DNA of 64,000 nucleotides, from positions 1,674,001 through 1,738,000 of the forward strand of contig NC_064213.1 of NCBI RefSeq assembly GCF_023101765.2, written 5' to 3'. The translations under genes were made by a program, and so were the position numbers. This DNA is from Spodoptera frugiperda (taxonomy: Eukaryota; Arthropoda; Insecta; Lepidoptera; Noctuidae). Below the pieces are notes generated by a model. It had not been told where the DNA came from. It saw only the letters and a list, made by a program, of their open reading frames with translations, and searched no databases. The stretch's first letter is position 1. Each line of letters begins with the position of its first letter. Shown here piece after piece: positions 12,112 through 22,021 of this stretch.

Positions 12112-12616
12112 AAAATACTACACGTTTTATAGTAAAACAATTTCTTTTGCAACACAGAAGTTCTTATATAAAATTCCAGAGGCTCGAAAAAGAAAGAAAC
12201 ACACAGAGGTGTTGCCAGCACAATGCACATGGTGTCACAAAGTAGGGCAATTAGCGCAGTCATGCGATGACCGCCGACGACAACGGACGTCCGTACCCGC
12301 GCCTCTCAAGTGTTCGCTACATACGTAGGTGTTTATTGTATAGATCTCAGTTTTATATTGTTTTTTAAGCTTTACTGTACCTATATGTATAAATATCATA
12401 ATAAAATTGCCTTGCTTCAAATATATTATACAATTTATACAATTTTCCACAATAATGTATTTTTTATAAGAAGTTGTTTTCTAGCTATATATTAACTTTT
12501 AAAAACTGAAAAAAAAAAACAAGAGTAAACAGACTGACTGATTGAGCTTCTGGAATTTTATATAAGGCATCTGTGTTGCAAAAGAAATTGTTTTACTATA
12601 AAATGTAAAGTATTTT
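12112..12616. mobile_element. Inverted-repeat element enclosing a zinc-knuckle-like frame
   Basis: Left arm 12112-12185 and right arm 12544-12616 are reverse complements over about 73 bases with a handful of mismatches (shared core TTTTATAGTAAAACAATTTC and TTATATAAAATTCCAGA). They enclose ~360 bp. No terminal target duplication is obvious. Either this is a small TIR/foldback element that captured sequence, or an inverted duplication of the left arm beside older sequence. Confidence 0.7.
12158..12328 (+). pseudogene. CCHC zinc-knuckle-like coding fragment
   Basis: The frame ending at the TAG at 12326-12328 reads through a basic stretch (EARKRKKH) into CTWCHKVGQLAQSC, then a basic tail. This fits C-X2-C-X4-(H)-X4-C spacing except that the expected histidine is glutamine. 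The base composition is richer than the flanks (GCCGACGACAACGGACG). A pyrimidine-rich AG just upstream (ending GCAACACAG at about 12157) could be a splice acceptor, but no good donor follows. It may be a captured retroelement Gag or host exon fragment; it is too short to assign. Confidence 0.35.
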
Positions 12617-13107
12617 CATTAGAAAAAATTCAAATATGTCACAGTACTTAATTGGGCAAATATTGTGTAAATCCCAAAAGAAAAGCATATTTTCTCTCCA
12701 ACCATAAAATTTCCATTCGCCCACAACATAAACTAAATATTACACAAAGAATCATATTATTTATCAGTCATCTCATCCACCAATTTCACAGCCATAACAA
12801 ACTATATATTCTTGATTGCGAAGACAGTAATAATAATATTACGACATACAATATTATTGATAGGAGAGCGTTCTACTCTTATCTCGAATAGTATAAACTT
12901 CGTAGAATGAGCGTGTATCGTATATTGTCAATCAAGTCGATAGTACATCGCGATTGACGTTTAGTAAACGTTTATTTCGTTGATTGTACTTGTAAGGAGA
13001 ACGGTGTTACAGAATTAATACATAATGTAAAAGAAGTATTATTTTTTATGAGACAAAATTTTTGTGCCTATGTACTAAATTTAATCCATGACAGAAAAAA
13101 AACGAAA
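12617..13107. other. AT-rich stretch, nothing recognised
   Basis: The 79-codon frame at 12652-12891 is low complexity and not called. Confidence 0.45.
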
Positions 13108-13240
13108 CACTCCTAAATTCCTAACCTCCAAAAAGCCGGCAAAGCACTTCTAATGCCTCTGGTGTTTCGAGTGTCCATGGGTAGTGACGATTGCTTACCA
13201 CTAGGTGATCCATCTGCACGTTTACTGGCTTATACCGTAA
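13108..13240 (+). repeat. Family A repeat, 3' half
   Basis: CCTAAATTCCTAACCTCC, GCCTCTGGTGTTTCGAGTG, TTGCTTACCACTAGGTGATC and GGCTTATACCGTAAA in order match family A. Confidence 0.75.
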
Positions 13241-14511
13241 ACAAATAAGTGTGATTAATTTGCACCAAGAGCAATTCGTTTTTGACAAATTACTTTTCAT
13301 GTCGTGAAAATATAAGTAGTGGTCTAATAGAAACACTATACTTCACATTACAATCGAAACAATATTAACCACAATAAAATAAAATACACAACCCCACTCT
13401 CCACAACAGTACTCATTCATCGAACAAATCAATATTCAATGAATGTCATGTCATACCCCTTTCATAATCAAAGGCAATTCTGTCAAACTATTGTCATTGT
13501 GCTGTTTATATGTGAACAGTGAACACCCGCGTACTAAGGACGTCACAATGTCTCGTATGTTAGTTTTTGTAGTGTGAATGGGACAATGGGTGTTAGTATG
13601 TTTGTTGATGTGATTCTGTAACGTTAGTATGAGTTTGCTTTACGTTTAAAGTAATCGAAACGAGAGTGTTTTGGCGTTTTGATTGGTTGGTTTATTTGAG
13701 CCGCCGGCTGTTGCGGTTGTTTGGTAGTAAGAATGGTTGAGTGTTTGAAAATGATTGATAAAAAATTTTTTTTTTTAGTATTTCATACCTCGTCATCATC
13801 GCTATTGTTGTATTATTACCATTTATAGATTTCTTATGATGTCATAATTTCATTGTTTGGCTATGGACAGCTTTGTGGATCAGTAAGACAGGAAAACTTC
13901 TTTATAGTAATTTCTCTTAATAGTCTTCTGTTAATCGAGTTTTTCATAGTATGTACTTACATACAATTTACTTTTCGCCAAATTTTACGAAATTCGTTTT
14001 TAACTTTTCCAGTTTTTGTGTACAAGTACCTACTTAAAAGCATTTCAGAAACCCATTTTCGTACGAAAGATTATTATTTAATTTTTTCCCCACATTCGTG
14101 GAACACAAAGGTTTTCATAGCTATCCGGTGTGCTGTGAAATTTCCCTCAGCAGGAAAAATAAAAATTCAAAATGGCCGCTTTGCTTATACTCTGTAGTGT
14201 TATTGCATATTACGTGTACTCTGGGCGCCATATTTGTATTATACTGCTTCTAAAATGTACAATGTGTTGGTGACGTGTTGATGTGTTTGTGTTTTCAATT
14301 GAAATATTTAATTTAGATTCCGTTCGATATTGGTTAATTTACAGTTAATCAATTGAGTAAATAAGCAAATAGAGTAAGAAGAATAACATTTTAAGACATG
14401 AAATAGCACTAGTGCTCGCATTGAACTAAAATCACATAATAAATTATATAAAAATGCAGTAATAGACAGGCGTCAGGTAAATCTTCTTGGTTTTTTTAAG
14501 ATACGATATCT
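13241..14511. other. Non-coding stretch, nothing firmly recognised
   Basis: The longest open frame (13853-14197 plus, 114 codons) lacks an ATG at its reported start, is rich in Phe/Ile/Leu from AT-rich DNA and has no recognisable domain. It is not called. Confidence 0.45.
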
Positions 14512-14690
14512 TGAGCCCTTAGATTTTCTCCTGTATCGTGGATGCGTAAACATACAATTGCCATACCGATGACGAGGATAGGTCGCATAAAGAGTTGCTC
14601 CGTGCAGAAATCGAACCCGCAGCACGTTGCACGGCAGCCAGTTGCTTAACCATCGCACCAACCGTGCAGCTAGTTTATTCAATGTAGGTC
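14512..14690 (-). repeat. SINE family E, nearly full length
   Basis: Minus strand: tRNA-like head with an A-box-like GGTGCGATGGTTAAG and a B-box-like GGGTTCGATTTC, then the E body ending near GAGAAAATCTAAGGGC. The 69-codon open frame here is a by-product of the head. Confidence 0.75.
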
Positions 14691-15480
14691 ATACTCTTTT
14701 CTGAAAAATACGAGAACGAAAAAAAGTAATTCACTCAGTTCTCACCCCAAATAAACTGACAAAACAATATCTTAACCCTAAAAAGCTCATGAACTTCCAA
14801 GAAAATTTCCCACTACGTAAGAAGACGGGGTTAACCCCAAAATACTACGTATTCCACACTACATCCACATGAGTAGGAGACTCACCACTAACGTTAAATT
14901 GTGTGAATACAATAAAGTACAGAGGCTACATTTTGTCTCGTTGTGCGTTCTCATTGTCACCATTTCACATTTATTTTTTCTCACCAACTTAAACCCAATG
15001 GCCCATGACTCCGTTTGAAAACCGTTCGTGAAAATTCTCATATCTCAGGATAATATTATAATCTCTCCCATGCCTTCGTTGGACGGTTTTATCTCGTTTA
15101 TAAAATGGCATAAACCCGAAATAATGCGGAGACCTCTCGTGCGTTGAAAATATACGGTTACTTCGAACGGAACGGCGCGTTTCATAAAATGTTTCAACGG
15201 GGATTGTTGCAACGATGCAATGTTTGAAACTGTTTTTGATTCGCTATTGCATGCATTTTGTATTACGCTCCATTTTGTTTTGTGTTTTCCGATTCAGATA
15301 CTAAAAACTTTAATCGTTTAACAATAATTGGTATTGTTCATTATGCTACGTACAGGGTTTCGTATCGTGTATTTATATTAAGTTAATTAAAAGTACTAGC
15401 TGTTTTCATGACAAATTAAAATTTTACAAACAAGGTATAGCATGTTTTCCATGAAAATGAATTAATTTAACCAACTTTTT
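14691..15480. other. Non-coding, nothing recognised
   Basis: No coding frame or repeat is supported. The 60-codon minus frame at 14859-15041 has no recognisable features. Confidence 0.45.
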
Positions 15481-15515
15481 TACTATCCTAATGCTCCTTC
15501 TTGCCTCGTTTGTCC

Positions 15516-15680
15516 TCAATGTTGAGGCCCGTGACCATCGTGACCGTGAGGGATTACTTTCTCACGGATTATCGTTCGCCATCTTGTCCTGTCTTCGGCT
15601 GCGTGAATACCATAGCAGACCGTTGTTAGTGTTTAGAGTGGCGCTGATATGATCCGTCCAGCACATGAAGCTTCGGTCTC
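15516..15680 (-). pseudogene. Non-LTR retrotransposon ORF relic (C-terminal end)
   Basis: On the minus strand, one frame (15611 to the stop at 15516-15518) reads GIHAAEDRTRWRTIIREKV then HGHDGHGPQH and a stop. Upstream, in a shifted frame, lies MCWTDHISATLNT. An 'A-x-DR-x-x-WR' block a few residues after a 'W-TDHI' block is the usual C-terminal tail of insect LINE reverse-transcriptase polyproteins. The frame change and a stop between the blocks show it is dead. Clade not assigned. Confidence 0.6.
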
Positions 15681-15745
15681 TGTGTCTCATTTCGTTCACC
15701 TTGCCAGTCGGTAGCAATTTTTCTAGGTTACCACCCCTTCTCTAA

Positions 15746-16307
15746 CAATCAAAAGACATTTTTTTCATGATGGATGATTGATGGTTTTTTACTAAGTAAT
15801 GTGCTGCAAATTTTTTTGTTGGTCTATATCAGATCTGTCAACAACGTGTCTATTCCAAACACACTCCCGTGTCACCCCTCTTATTTGCAAGCGGTTACAC
15901 GGCACGGCGTCAGCGCATTGTAGAGATTTGCGTGCGTAGCTCCCGGGAGTTTTTGTGATATAAGTATTCTTGTGGCATATTTTCGATACCTTTTGTTATC
16001 CAGCCTCGACTTTTCGTCAATTTTTATGTTGTTTTTTGTGATCTACGATTCATATGCAATCCAGTTCTGAGAGGTTTTGGTTGTTAGGGAAAGTAGCTTT
16101 TTTATATTCTCTTTTTTTCAGTGGGGAACATTGATGTGTGTCTGTTATATTTTTGGTTCCACTGATGCACCAACTATTGATAAGCACACCTATTGACGAT
16201 GTCGTAGTTTCGATGTCGTAGACTGATCAAGCAAGGTAGTTTCCCTGTTGCGAAGAATCAGACGTTATTTCATAATTATGTTAGTAATCCACAATACGAT
16301 TATGACC
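15746..16307. other. Non-coding, nothing firmly recognised
   Basis: A GC-richer patch at 15890-15955 (GGTTACACGGCACGGCGTCA, TAGCTCCCGGGAG) stands out, but has no open frame, known repeat match or paired splice signals. Confidence 0.4.
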
Positions 16308-16453
16308 CGGATCTGCGGACTGCCTAGCGGGTTACCAGGGTTCCGGAGCCCTGCTCCATAACCACAGATCCGGATCTGTGGTTGTTTTTATTCAATAAGA
16401 GTCTGACACTCCCTCTCGCCTCGCACAGGACTGGATGAAGTCATTGGATAATT
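16308..16453 (+). repeat. Family B repeat
   Basis: CCGGATCTGCGGACTGCCTA, GGGTTACCAGGGTTCCGGAG and AATAAGAGTCTGACACTCCC in order. The GATCCGGATCTGTGG segment appears rearranged relative to other copies. Confidence 0.75.
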
Positions 16454-16910
16454 TACCTTATTTGCTTTTACCCACGATACTTATACAAAATTCATACAAA
16501 AATGGAATAAAAGTACAAAAACCACCATCTTTACTCGAGTGTGCCGTTACAAAATAAGTTGGTAATCTTCCTTAACATCAACTTGGCTTAATCTATATCA
16601 AACAGCCTCTCTGGAGTTTATCTTAATTGATTCATAACGCTAGCGACATTATAAATATCGGGGGGTAGAGTAAATAGTACGATATCTCTCCCCTCAGCCC
16701 TGAAGATTACCGGCGGAGTTGCCTGAATTCTTTTACAGGGTTGGCGAAATTTGTTTTTGCATGTTTGTTTATATATTTTATATATTTTTTTTTTAGTGTT
16801 GGTTATATATTTTCAGTGATTGTTCTGGTTATAGTCTAGATTTGAAAAGTATGTAATCCATGTATTGTTTTCGAGGTCAGGATTTAGGTTTTAAAAATTA
16901 GAAATAATAT
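16454..16910. other. Non-coding, nothing recognised
   Basis: No gene or repeat recognised in this AT-rich stretch. Confidence 0.45.
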
Positions 16911-17636
16911 GAAGGGTACACGAAAAGAAGGAGCTCATCGACAATTTTTCCATTTTGTATTAAACTTTACCAATGACCTTGTTTTTAAACGGCCAATCTA
17001 ACTACGTTATCTTAAAAATGGAAAAAGGGGCTGATTCCACGTTAAGTCCATATAAAAATATCCAACATTAGAATAAAACGCGCTCATTTCATTTCAAACC
17101 AAATATAAAGGCGCTCATTGTCTATGAAACAATGTTAGAACGCGACCATTGCACCGGTTGTAATAAAGAACGCGCTCAATAGTGGCCATTTTGTTTATTT
17201 AATATGTTATATATTTAATATTTGATATATAATATATATTTAATATTTATTTATTTAATATTTAATATTTGTTTTTATATTTAATATTGTGGCCATTTAA
17301 TACTTTGTTTCATTTTACCTTATTATAAATCAATAACATTTTTTGTGATAACCATTTCAATAATATACAAAAAGGAGCTCATTGCGACAATGAACACCTT
17401 CTTTCCAGTTACATTTGGGACTTTGGCAATGAAAACTTAAAGTGTAATTTAATAACTAAGTTAATGTAAAAAAAAAAATATCAGCAATTGAGAAATATAT
17501 GTGGGGTTCATTGTGTACATGATTAAATATGATATTCTATGTACTTTTTATGAGAAAATTGAGATTTTAGGTCTAATTACTTGATTACTCAAATCAATGA
17601 GAATGTTAATGAGCGCCTTCTTTTCCTGTGCCCTTC
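16911..17636. mobile_element. Non-autonomous TIR transposon with internal GCTCATT motifs
   Basis: Ends are inverted repeats of ~28 bp (GAAGGGTACACGAAAAGAAG at left; its inverse with a few changes ends CTGTGCCCTTC at right), flanked on both sides by ATAT. The motif GCTCATT, or a one-base variant, recurs at 16933, 17082, 17113, 17173 and 17377 on the plus strand and inverted at 17609, so it marks subterminal and internal positions. The core (17200-17300) is almost pure A/T with TTTAATATTT repeats. No coding capacity. Subterminal motif repetition is the usual layout of transposase binding sites, but the superfamily is not identified. Confidence 0.75.
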
Positions 17637-18987
17637 ATATCTAAACTCAACTAAAAATCACGGTTTATTCACATACACCGAATGTCCGAAGTCACAGAGG
17701 GCCTCTTTATCATAAACTGAGTAGCGTGCCCAGACACGGCAACGTCGCGCAGCCTACTCTAAGATCTAAACTTTACATGCTTGTTTATCTAGGATTTTTT
17801 TGCAAATCATCGACTATTTAAGGACTATTTAATTTAACACACACACACACACAACGTCACGCCTTTTTATCCCCGAAGGGGTAGGCAGAGGTGCACATTA
17901 CGGCACGTAATGCCGCTATACAATATTAATTTAACACCTATAAGGTTTACATTACATTCTTATCATTTACGCAGTTAGAATGGAGTACAGTAGTTTAATT
18001 GTTCTCCCCAAGTTTATTTCGTTGATTACTAAGCCCCACCAGCCCTGTACCCATCCGAATTTATTTACAATTTTCCTTATGAAATACTTTGAAGTGTTCC
18101 AACAAAATTTATAGCTGGAGTTTCTCAAGTGATTTCGAGTTTCTTCGACTTTCTGAAGTTTGAACCGTTGCGTTCGGTACCCACGGGAGTTTGATGCGTT
18201 CCAATGCGATATTTAAAGTCTTAAGTACAGCTATTGAGCCGAATCAACGGCGGAGTAAAGAAACAAAATAATGTTTTAGAGACGACTAGTAAACATTGAA
18301 GTTGCTGAGTTAAGGTTTAAGTGAAACTATTTTTTCCTTTAAGGGGGGATAATCATTCAATAACTTCGCTTACCTTGGGCGAGGCGAGAAAACTCTTACT
18401 AAATCTAAAGTGAGACCATAATATCATCGTTTGTTTTACTAGTTTTGTTAGCAAACTTATCGGATATGGCAATATTCGGCCTTTCTTCCATAGCGTTAAA
18501 TCTTATAAATGGTCGAACACTTTAATAAAAGCTCATAGTTTATGGGTGATAAACACTACATAATGAACAAATTAACAACATAAAATAATAATACTATCTA
18601 GGCACATAGGTAATGAAACCAAAACAGACAAATGATACAATTTGTGTTAGGACTCGAACAAAAAACCGAGACAATATGTAGGGCACAGTTCCCAAATGAA
18701 GTACACTAAACAAAATATTCCCCAAGTAATACTTTACAGCAACAAGCTTCATAATAATACAGATTTTATTTTACTGCTCTCTGGATGGTCCGTAATAAAA
18801 TACTGCTGTGGATGGTAGGGACACTAAAGTTAGGCATCCGCGCTTATATGGAGGTCCTATGACCTAATAACTGTTTTATACTTTGTTCTGCTTATTTATT
18901 GAATTGTTTCTTTGTGGACAATAGTAAGTATGTGTTTTTATTAATATTGTGAATGGCACGTCGTAATGTGGTGTTTTTATATTGTTA
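17637..18987. other. Non-coding with small repeat pieces
   Basis: 17838-17935 holds a short (AC)n tract followed by an inverted C-family tail (TATCCCCGAAGGGGTAGGC). 18345-18400 holds a minus-strand family B fragment (CTTGGGCGAGGCGAGAA). A GC-richer patch at 17700-17765 is unexplained. No gene is supported. Confidence 0.5.
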
Positions 18988-19142
18988 CTAGCTGACTCAG
19001 TAAACTTCGTACGGGTTCACACATTTTTTTCTCACCTTTTTAACCTTAGGATCCGCACAAATTATTCAAGATCAAATCGGTCTAGCAGTTTTACGGTTTT
19101 AGTGAGACTAACGAAGAGCAATTGATTTCTATACATAATAAG
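18988..19142 (+). repeat. Family F repeat
   Basis: TAGCTGACTCAGTAAACTTC through TTTTAGTGAGACTAACGAAG and AGCAATTGATTTC, alignable with 1845-1995. Recognised as a lepidopteran non-LTR 3'-end type repeat. Confidence 0.65.
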
Positions 19143-20039
19143 ATAATTTTGTATTTAGATATAGTTTCTTAATTAAATCTAGAATGGAGAGTTATAAAAG
19201 ATTTTTCCTAGGTCTGTGCGAGGTGAGCCGGCAGTGAAAAGCTAATTTATGATAATAAATTAAAAACGTTGACCCCTAAACATAGTATCTTTAGCGTTAG
19301 TTATCTTGTTTATATCTGATCTTACATTATTTTTTGTGCTTCATTGGTAGGTACAATTTTTATTCGGTTGTAAAACAGACGACGAAAATTACACGAAGAA
19401 CTCTTAGGTCCTACAGATTAAGGATCATTTGGATAAAGAACCGTAATAAACACGTAATAACTAAACACAAAAAATACAAGATATCCAAGTACTTTGTGTT
19501 CTTGAGACCTCTCTAAAAATTTTAGTACCGTCAACACAAATGCGGTCTTAGTAATAAAATTTTGTGAATCTAAGTGTAAATCTACATCTCGGTAAAAAGT
19601 GATTCGTATTCCGGTAATCTCGGTAGAAATCCACACATTCGATTTATTGGGTCGAAAGACGATATTTTGTACAACACTCTGGTGCCGATAAAATGCCGCT
19701 ACCCCTGTTTTGTTATCACATTGCCTCGTACAGTACAGGATATTTCTAGTAAATTTTTATGCGCCATTTTAGTGGCTTAATAAAATCTTGTGAAGTATAT
19801 TGTATATTTTGAATATAGTAATAATACTATGTAAAAATGGGGATATAAGGAATAACGTAACAAAATAGTGGTTGCCTTGGTATAGAGGACTTAATTTCTT
19901 ATCGCAAGACAAGCAAACTATTGTATGAGAGTCATGCCTGATAATTTTGTGGACAATTTTTTCTCAGTGAGTTAGTGATCACAATAATCTAATGTACTTG
20001 TTCCTTATTAAAAAAATTATGTAAGTCTATTATAAAATA
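19143..20039. other. Non-coding, nothing recognised
   Basis: Overlapping opposite-strand frames at 19334-19516 and 19418-19636 are featureless and not called. Confidence 0.45.
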
Positions 20040-20237
20040 TGGCCACCACGTGGCCCAGAGGATTAAAACTCACGCTTCTCATGCATGAGGGCGCGGTGCT
20101 AGGCTTATAATTTCAAATTACAAATTTGGTATCATTAACTCGCATTAAGCAAGCGTGGCGATTAATGCTCAAACCTTCTCCATGCGAGAATAGGCCTTTG
20201 CCAGTGGTCACTTAAAGGCTGTTAGTGTGATGTTACT
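20040..20237 (+). repeat. SINE family D, internally deleted
   Basis: Has the tRNA-like head (ACGTGGCCCAGAGGATTAAA, then CTTCTCATGCATGAG) and the 3' body (CGCATTAAGCAAGCGTGGCG, AAACCTTCTCCATGCGAG), but lacks the middle (GTACCAATGTGAC to CATCGTGAGG) present in other copies. Confidence 0.75.
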
Positions 20238-20356
20238 CTTAGAAAATATGTTGATGCATCTTCACTGCTCACATATGTAACTATGTATTAAAATTTTGAA
20301 ACAAAAAAAGCGAACTACAATGTACTTCACATAACTTTACATTGCATTGACACACA

Positions 20357-20383
20357 AAAGTTAACTGTAAAGCAGTTAACTTT
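20357..20383. repeat. Small perfect hairpin
   Basis: Arms AAAGTTAACTG and CAGTTAACTTT with a 5-base loop. Significance unknown. Confidence 0.6.
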
Positions 20384-20609
20384 AAGTGTTACAATTGAAC
20401 GTCGAGTTACGAACTATCGTTGGTTCTATTCACGATCACTGCACAGAGTTCTGACATTAACTCTGAACCAATCTATTGTAACTATTATTTTTATCTCAAT
20501 AAAAAGCTGTATTACATTTTTACGTTACTACCACACAAAAAGTGGTACATGTATCGTAAAATAAATTATCAAGAACCATAATACTTATTACCTGATACCA
20601 TTTTTTTGA

Positions 20610-20718
20610 TGGGGCAATCATCCAATGACATCTCCCGCCTTAGGCAAGGCATGTCGGAGTGTTAGACTCTTACTGAATAAAAACCACCCGCTAGGCAGTC
20701 CGCAGCTCCGGATTACCT
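20610..20718 (-). repeat. Family B repeat
   Basis: Plus-strand reading GGGGCAATCATCCAATGACA, CTTACTGAATAAAAACCACC, CGCTAGGCAGTCCGCAGCTC is the reverse of family B; an internal piece is missing. Confidence 0.7.
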
Positions 20719-21643
20719 GATACTTACAACACATATTCCTCTACACCCATATAAGTAAAACAATTGAAAGCAAATTGAAACCTCAAAACATAAACATATC
20801 AGATGTTGGGATATTATATGAATCTATTTGAGTAAAGTGGGGTTTGTTATCTTCTAGTGAAGGCTACATACCATTTTCCTTGCTGATAAGCATCTAGGCA
20901 CAAGGATGATTAAGTGTTTCATAGTGTATGTAACATACAAGTAAATTAATAGAAAGGACATGTTGTGAGGCGTACACTTCATACGTTTAATATAGGGCAA
21001 AGGTTCTTTGGTCTTAAATAAATAAAAAATCATATAAGATAACAATACTTAGATAAAACGAATCAAAGTTTAGGAGTAATCATTTCTACATATTATATTA
21101 TAAAACGTACCTAGAAGTGAAGTCAAGCACTACTTTACATCAATATATCTTATGTATTATTTGCTTACATATATATAAAAAAAAATTGTCTAATATTTTA
21201 TTATAACTACAAGACGGACATTCAAATAAAAAATAGTCATCTACCCAATCCTAACATCGTTTTACCATAAACTATTAAAAACACGAACCTAATTATAACA
21301 ATAATGTTTCCTATACATATCTATGTAACAATAAAAGTCTTAGCAGTGATTACCAACATACCATTACTTTTAGTATCAACCTTCAAACAATATTGTATGT
21401 ACAAGGTACAACTTTATCGTTCCCATGAACAGGGATCCTTGAAAATGTTCCCAACGACCGTGCCATAGAAGTTACCTATTCATTGAGCAAACAATACTTA
21501 TTTACTCGAAAACTCACGAAGGCCAAACAGTACATAATTTTGTTTCAGGAAAACAATTACAAACTTATATACAGAACCTTTATAGTAATAAAATTTTAAT
21601 CTGTTCACTAAACAAAACGAAGCTTGGCGGTTTTTACTCGGAA
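20719..21643. other. AT-rich stretch, nothing recognised
   Basis: No repeat or gene recognised; the 63-codon minus frame at 20854-21045 is featureless. Confidence 0.45.
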
Positions 21644-22021
21644 TTACAAAGTTTGGACTGACTCGTTGGTCGAGTGGTCGCAAGTGCGACTGCCGGACAA
21701 GGAGTCTCGGATTTGATTCCCCGGTCGGGCAAAAGAATACTGTATTTTTTTCGGTTTTCGAAAATTTCTCAGTAGTAGCACAGAGTCCGGAATTGTGTTC
21801 AGTATATGGCAATAGACTCACCCCCTATTACATGGGACTGATAACACATATCGTCACGACTTTAATCCCCGAAGGGGTAGGTAAGGTAGACTTATAACGC
21901 AAATGGTGAAAAGTGAATGTACAATGTACATCGAAAGGCGACATTACATGCCGTAATGTACACCTCTGCCTATCCCTTCGGGGATAAAAAGGCTTGACGT
22001 TGTTGTTACAAAGCTTGGACT
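21644..22021 (+). mobile_element. tRNA-derived SINE family C with target duplication
   Basis: The element (about 21660-22005) is bounded by 16-bp direct repeats, TTACAAAGTTTGGACT at 21644-21659 and TTACAAAGCTTGGACT at 22006-22021 (one mismatch), as expected of target-primed insertion. The head is tRNA-like: A box TTGGTCGAGTGGTCG and B box GATTTGATTCCCC within 70 bases. The body carries TTTCTCAGTAGTAGCACAG and ATTACATGGGACT. The 3' end has CCCTTCGGGGATAAAAAGGC and a short TTGTTG tail. An extra inverted copy of the 3' tail (21853-21890) sits inside the body, absent from the copy at 35363-35575. An antisense 107-codon frame here is spurious. Confidence 0.85.

Noticed and set aside
13853..14197. 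114-codon plus-strand frame
   Set aside because: No ATG at the reported start, AT-driven Phe/Ile/Leu composition, no domain and no splice or promoter context.
14473..14682. 69-codon minus frame that looks like a small membrane protein
   Set aside because: It is the tRNA-like head and body of SINE family E read as protein.
21660..21735. Possible genuine tRNA gene
   Set aside because: A and B boxes are present, but the sequence continues into a repeat body with target duplications; it is a SINE head. The same applies to the heads at 31868, 38215 and 62702.
21498..21821. 107-codon minus frame
   Set aside because: Antisense of the SINE C head; the 'RLLVRQSHLRPLDQR' stretch is the reverse of the A/B-box region.
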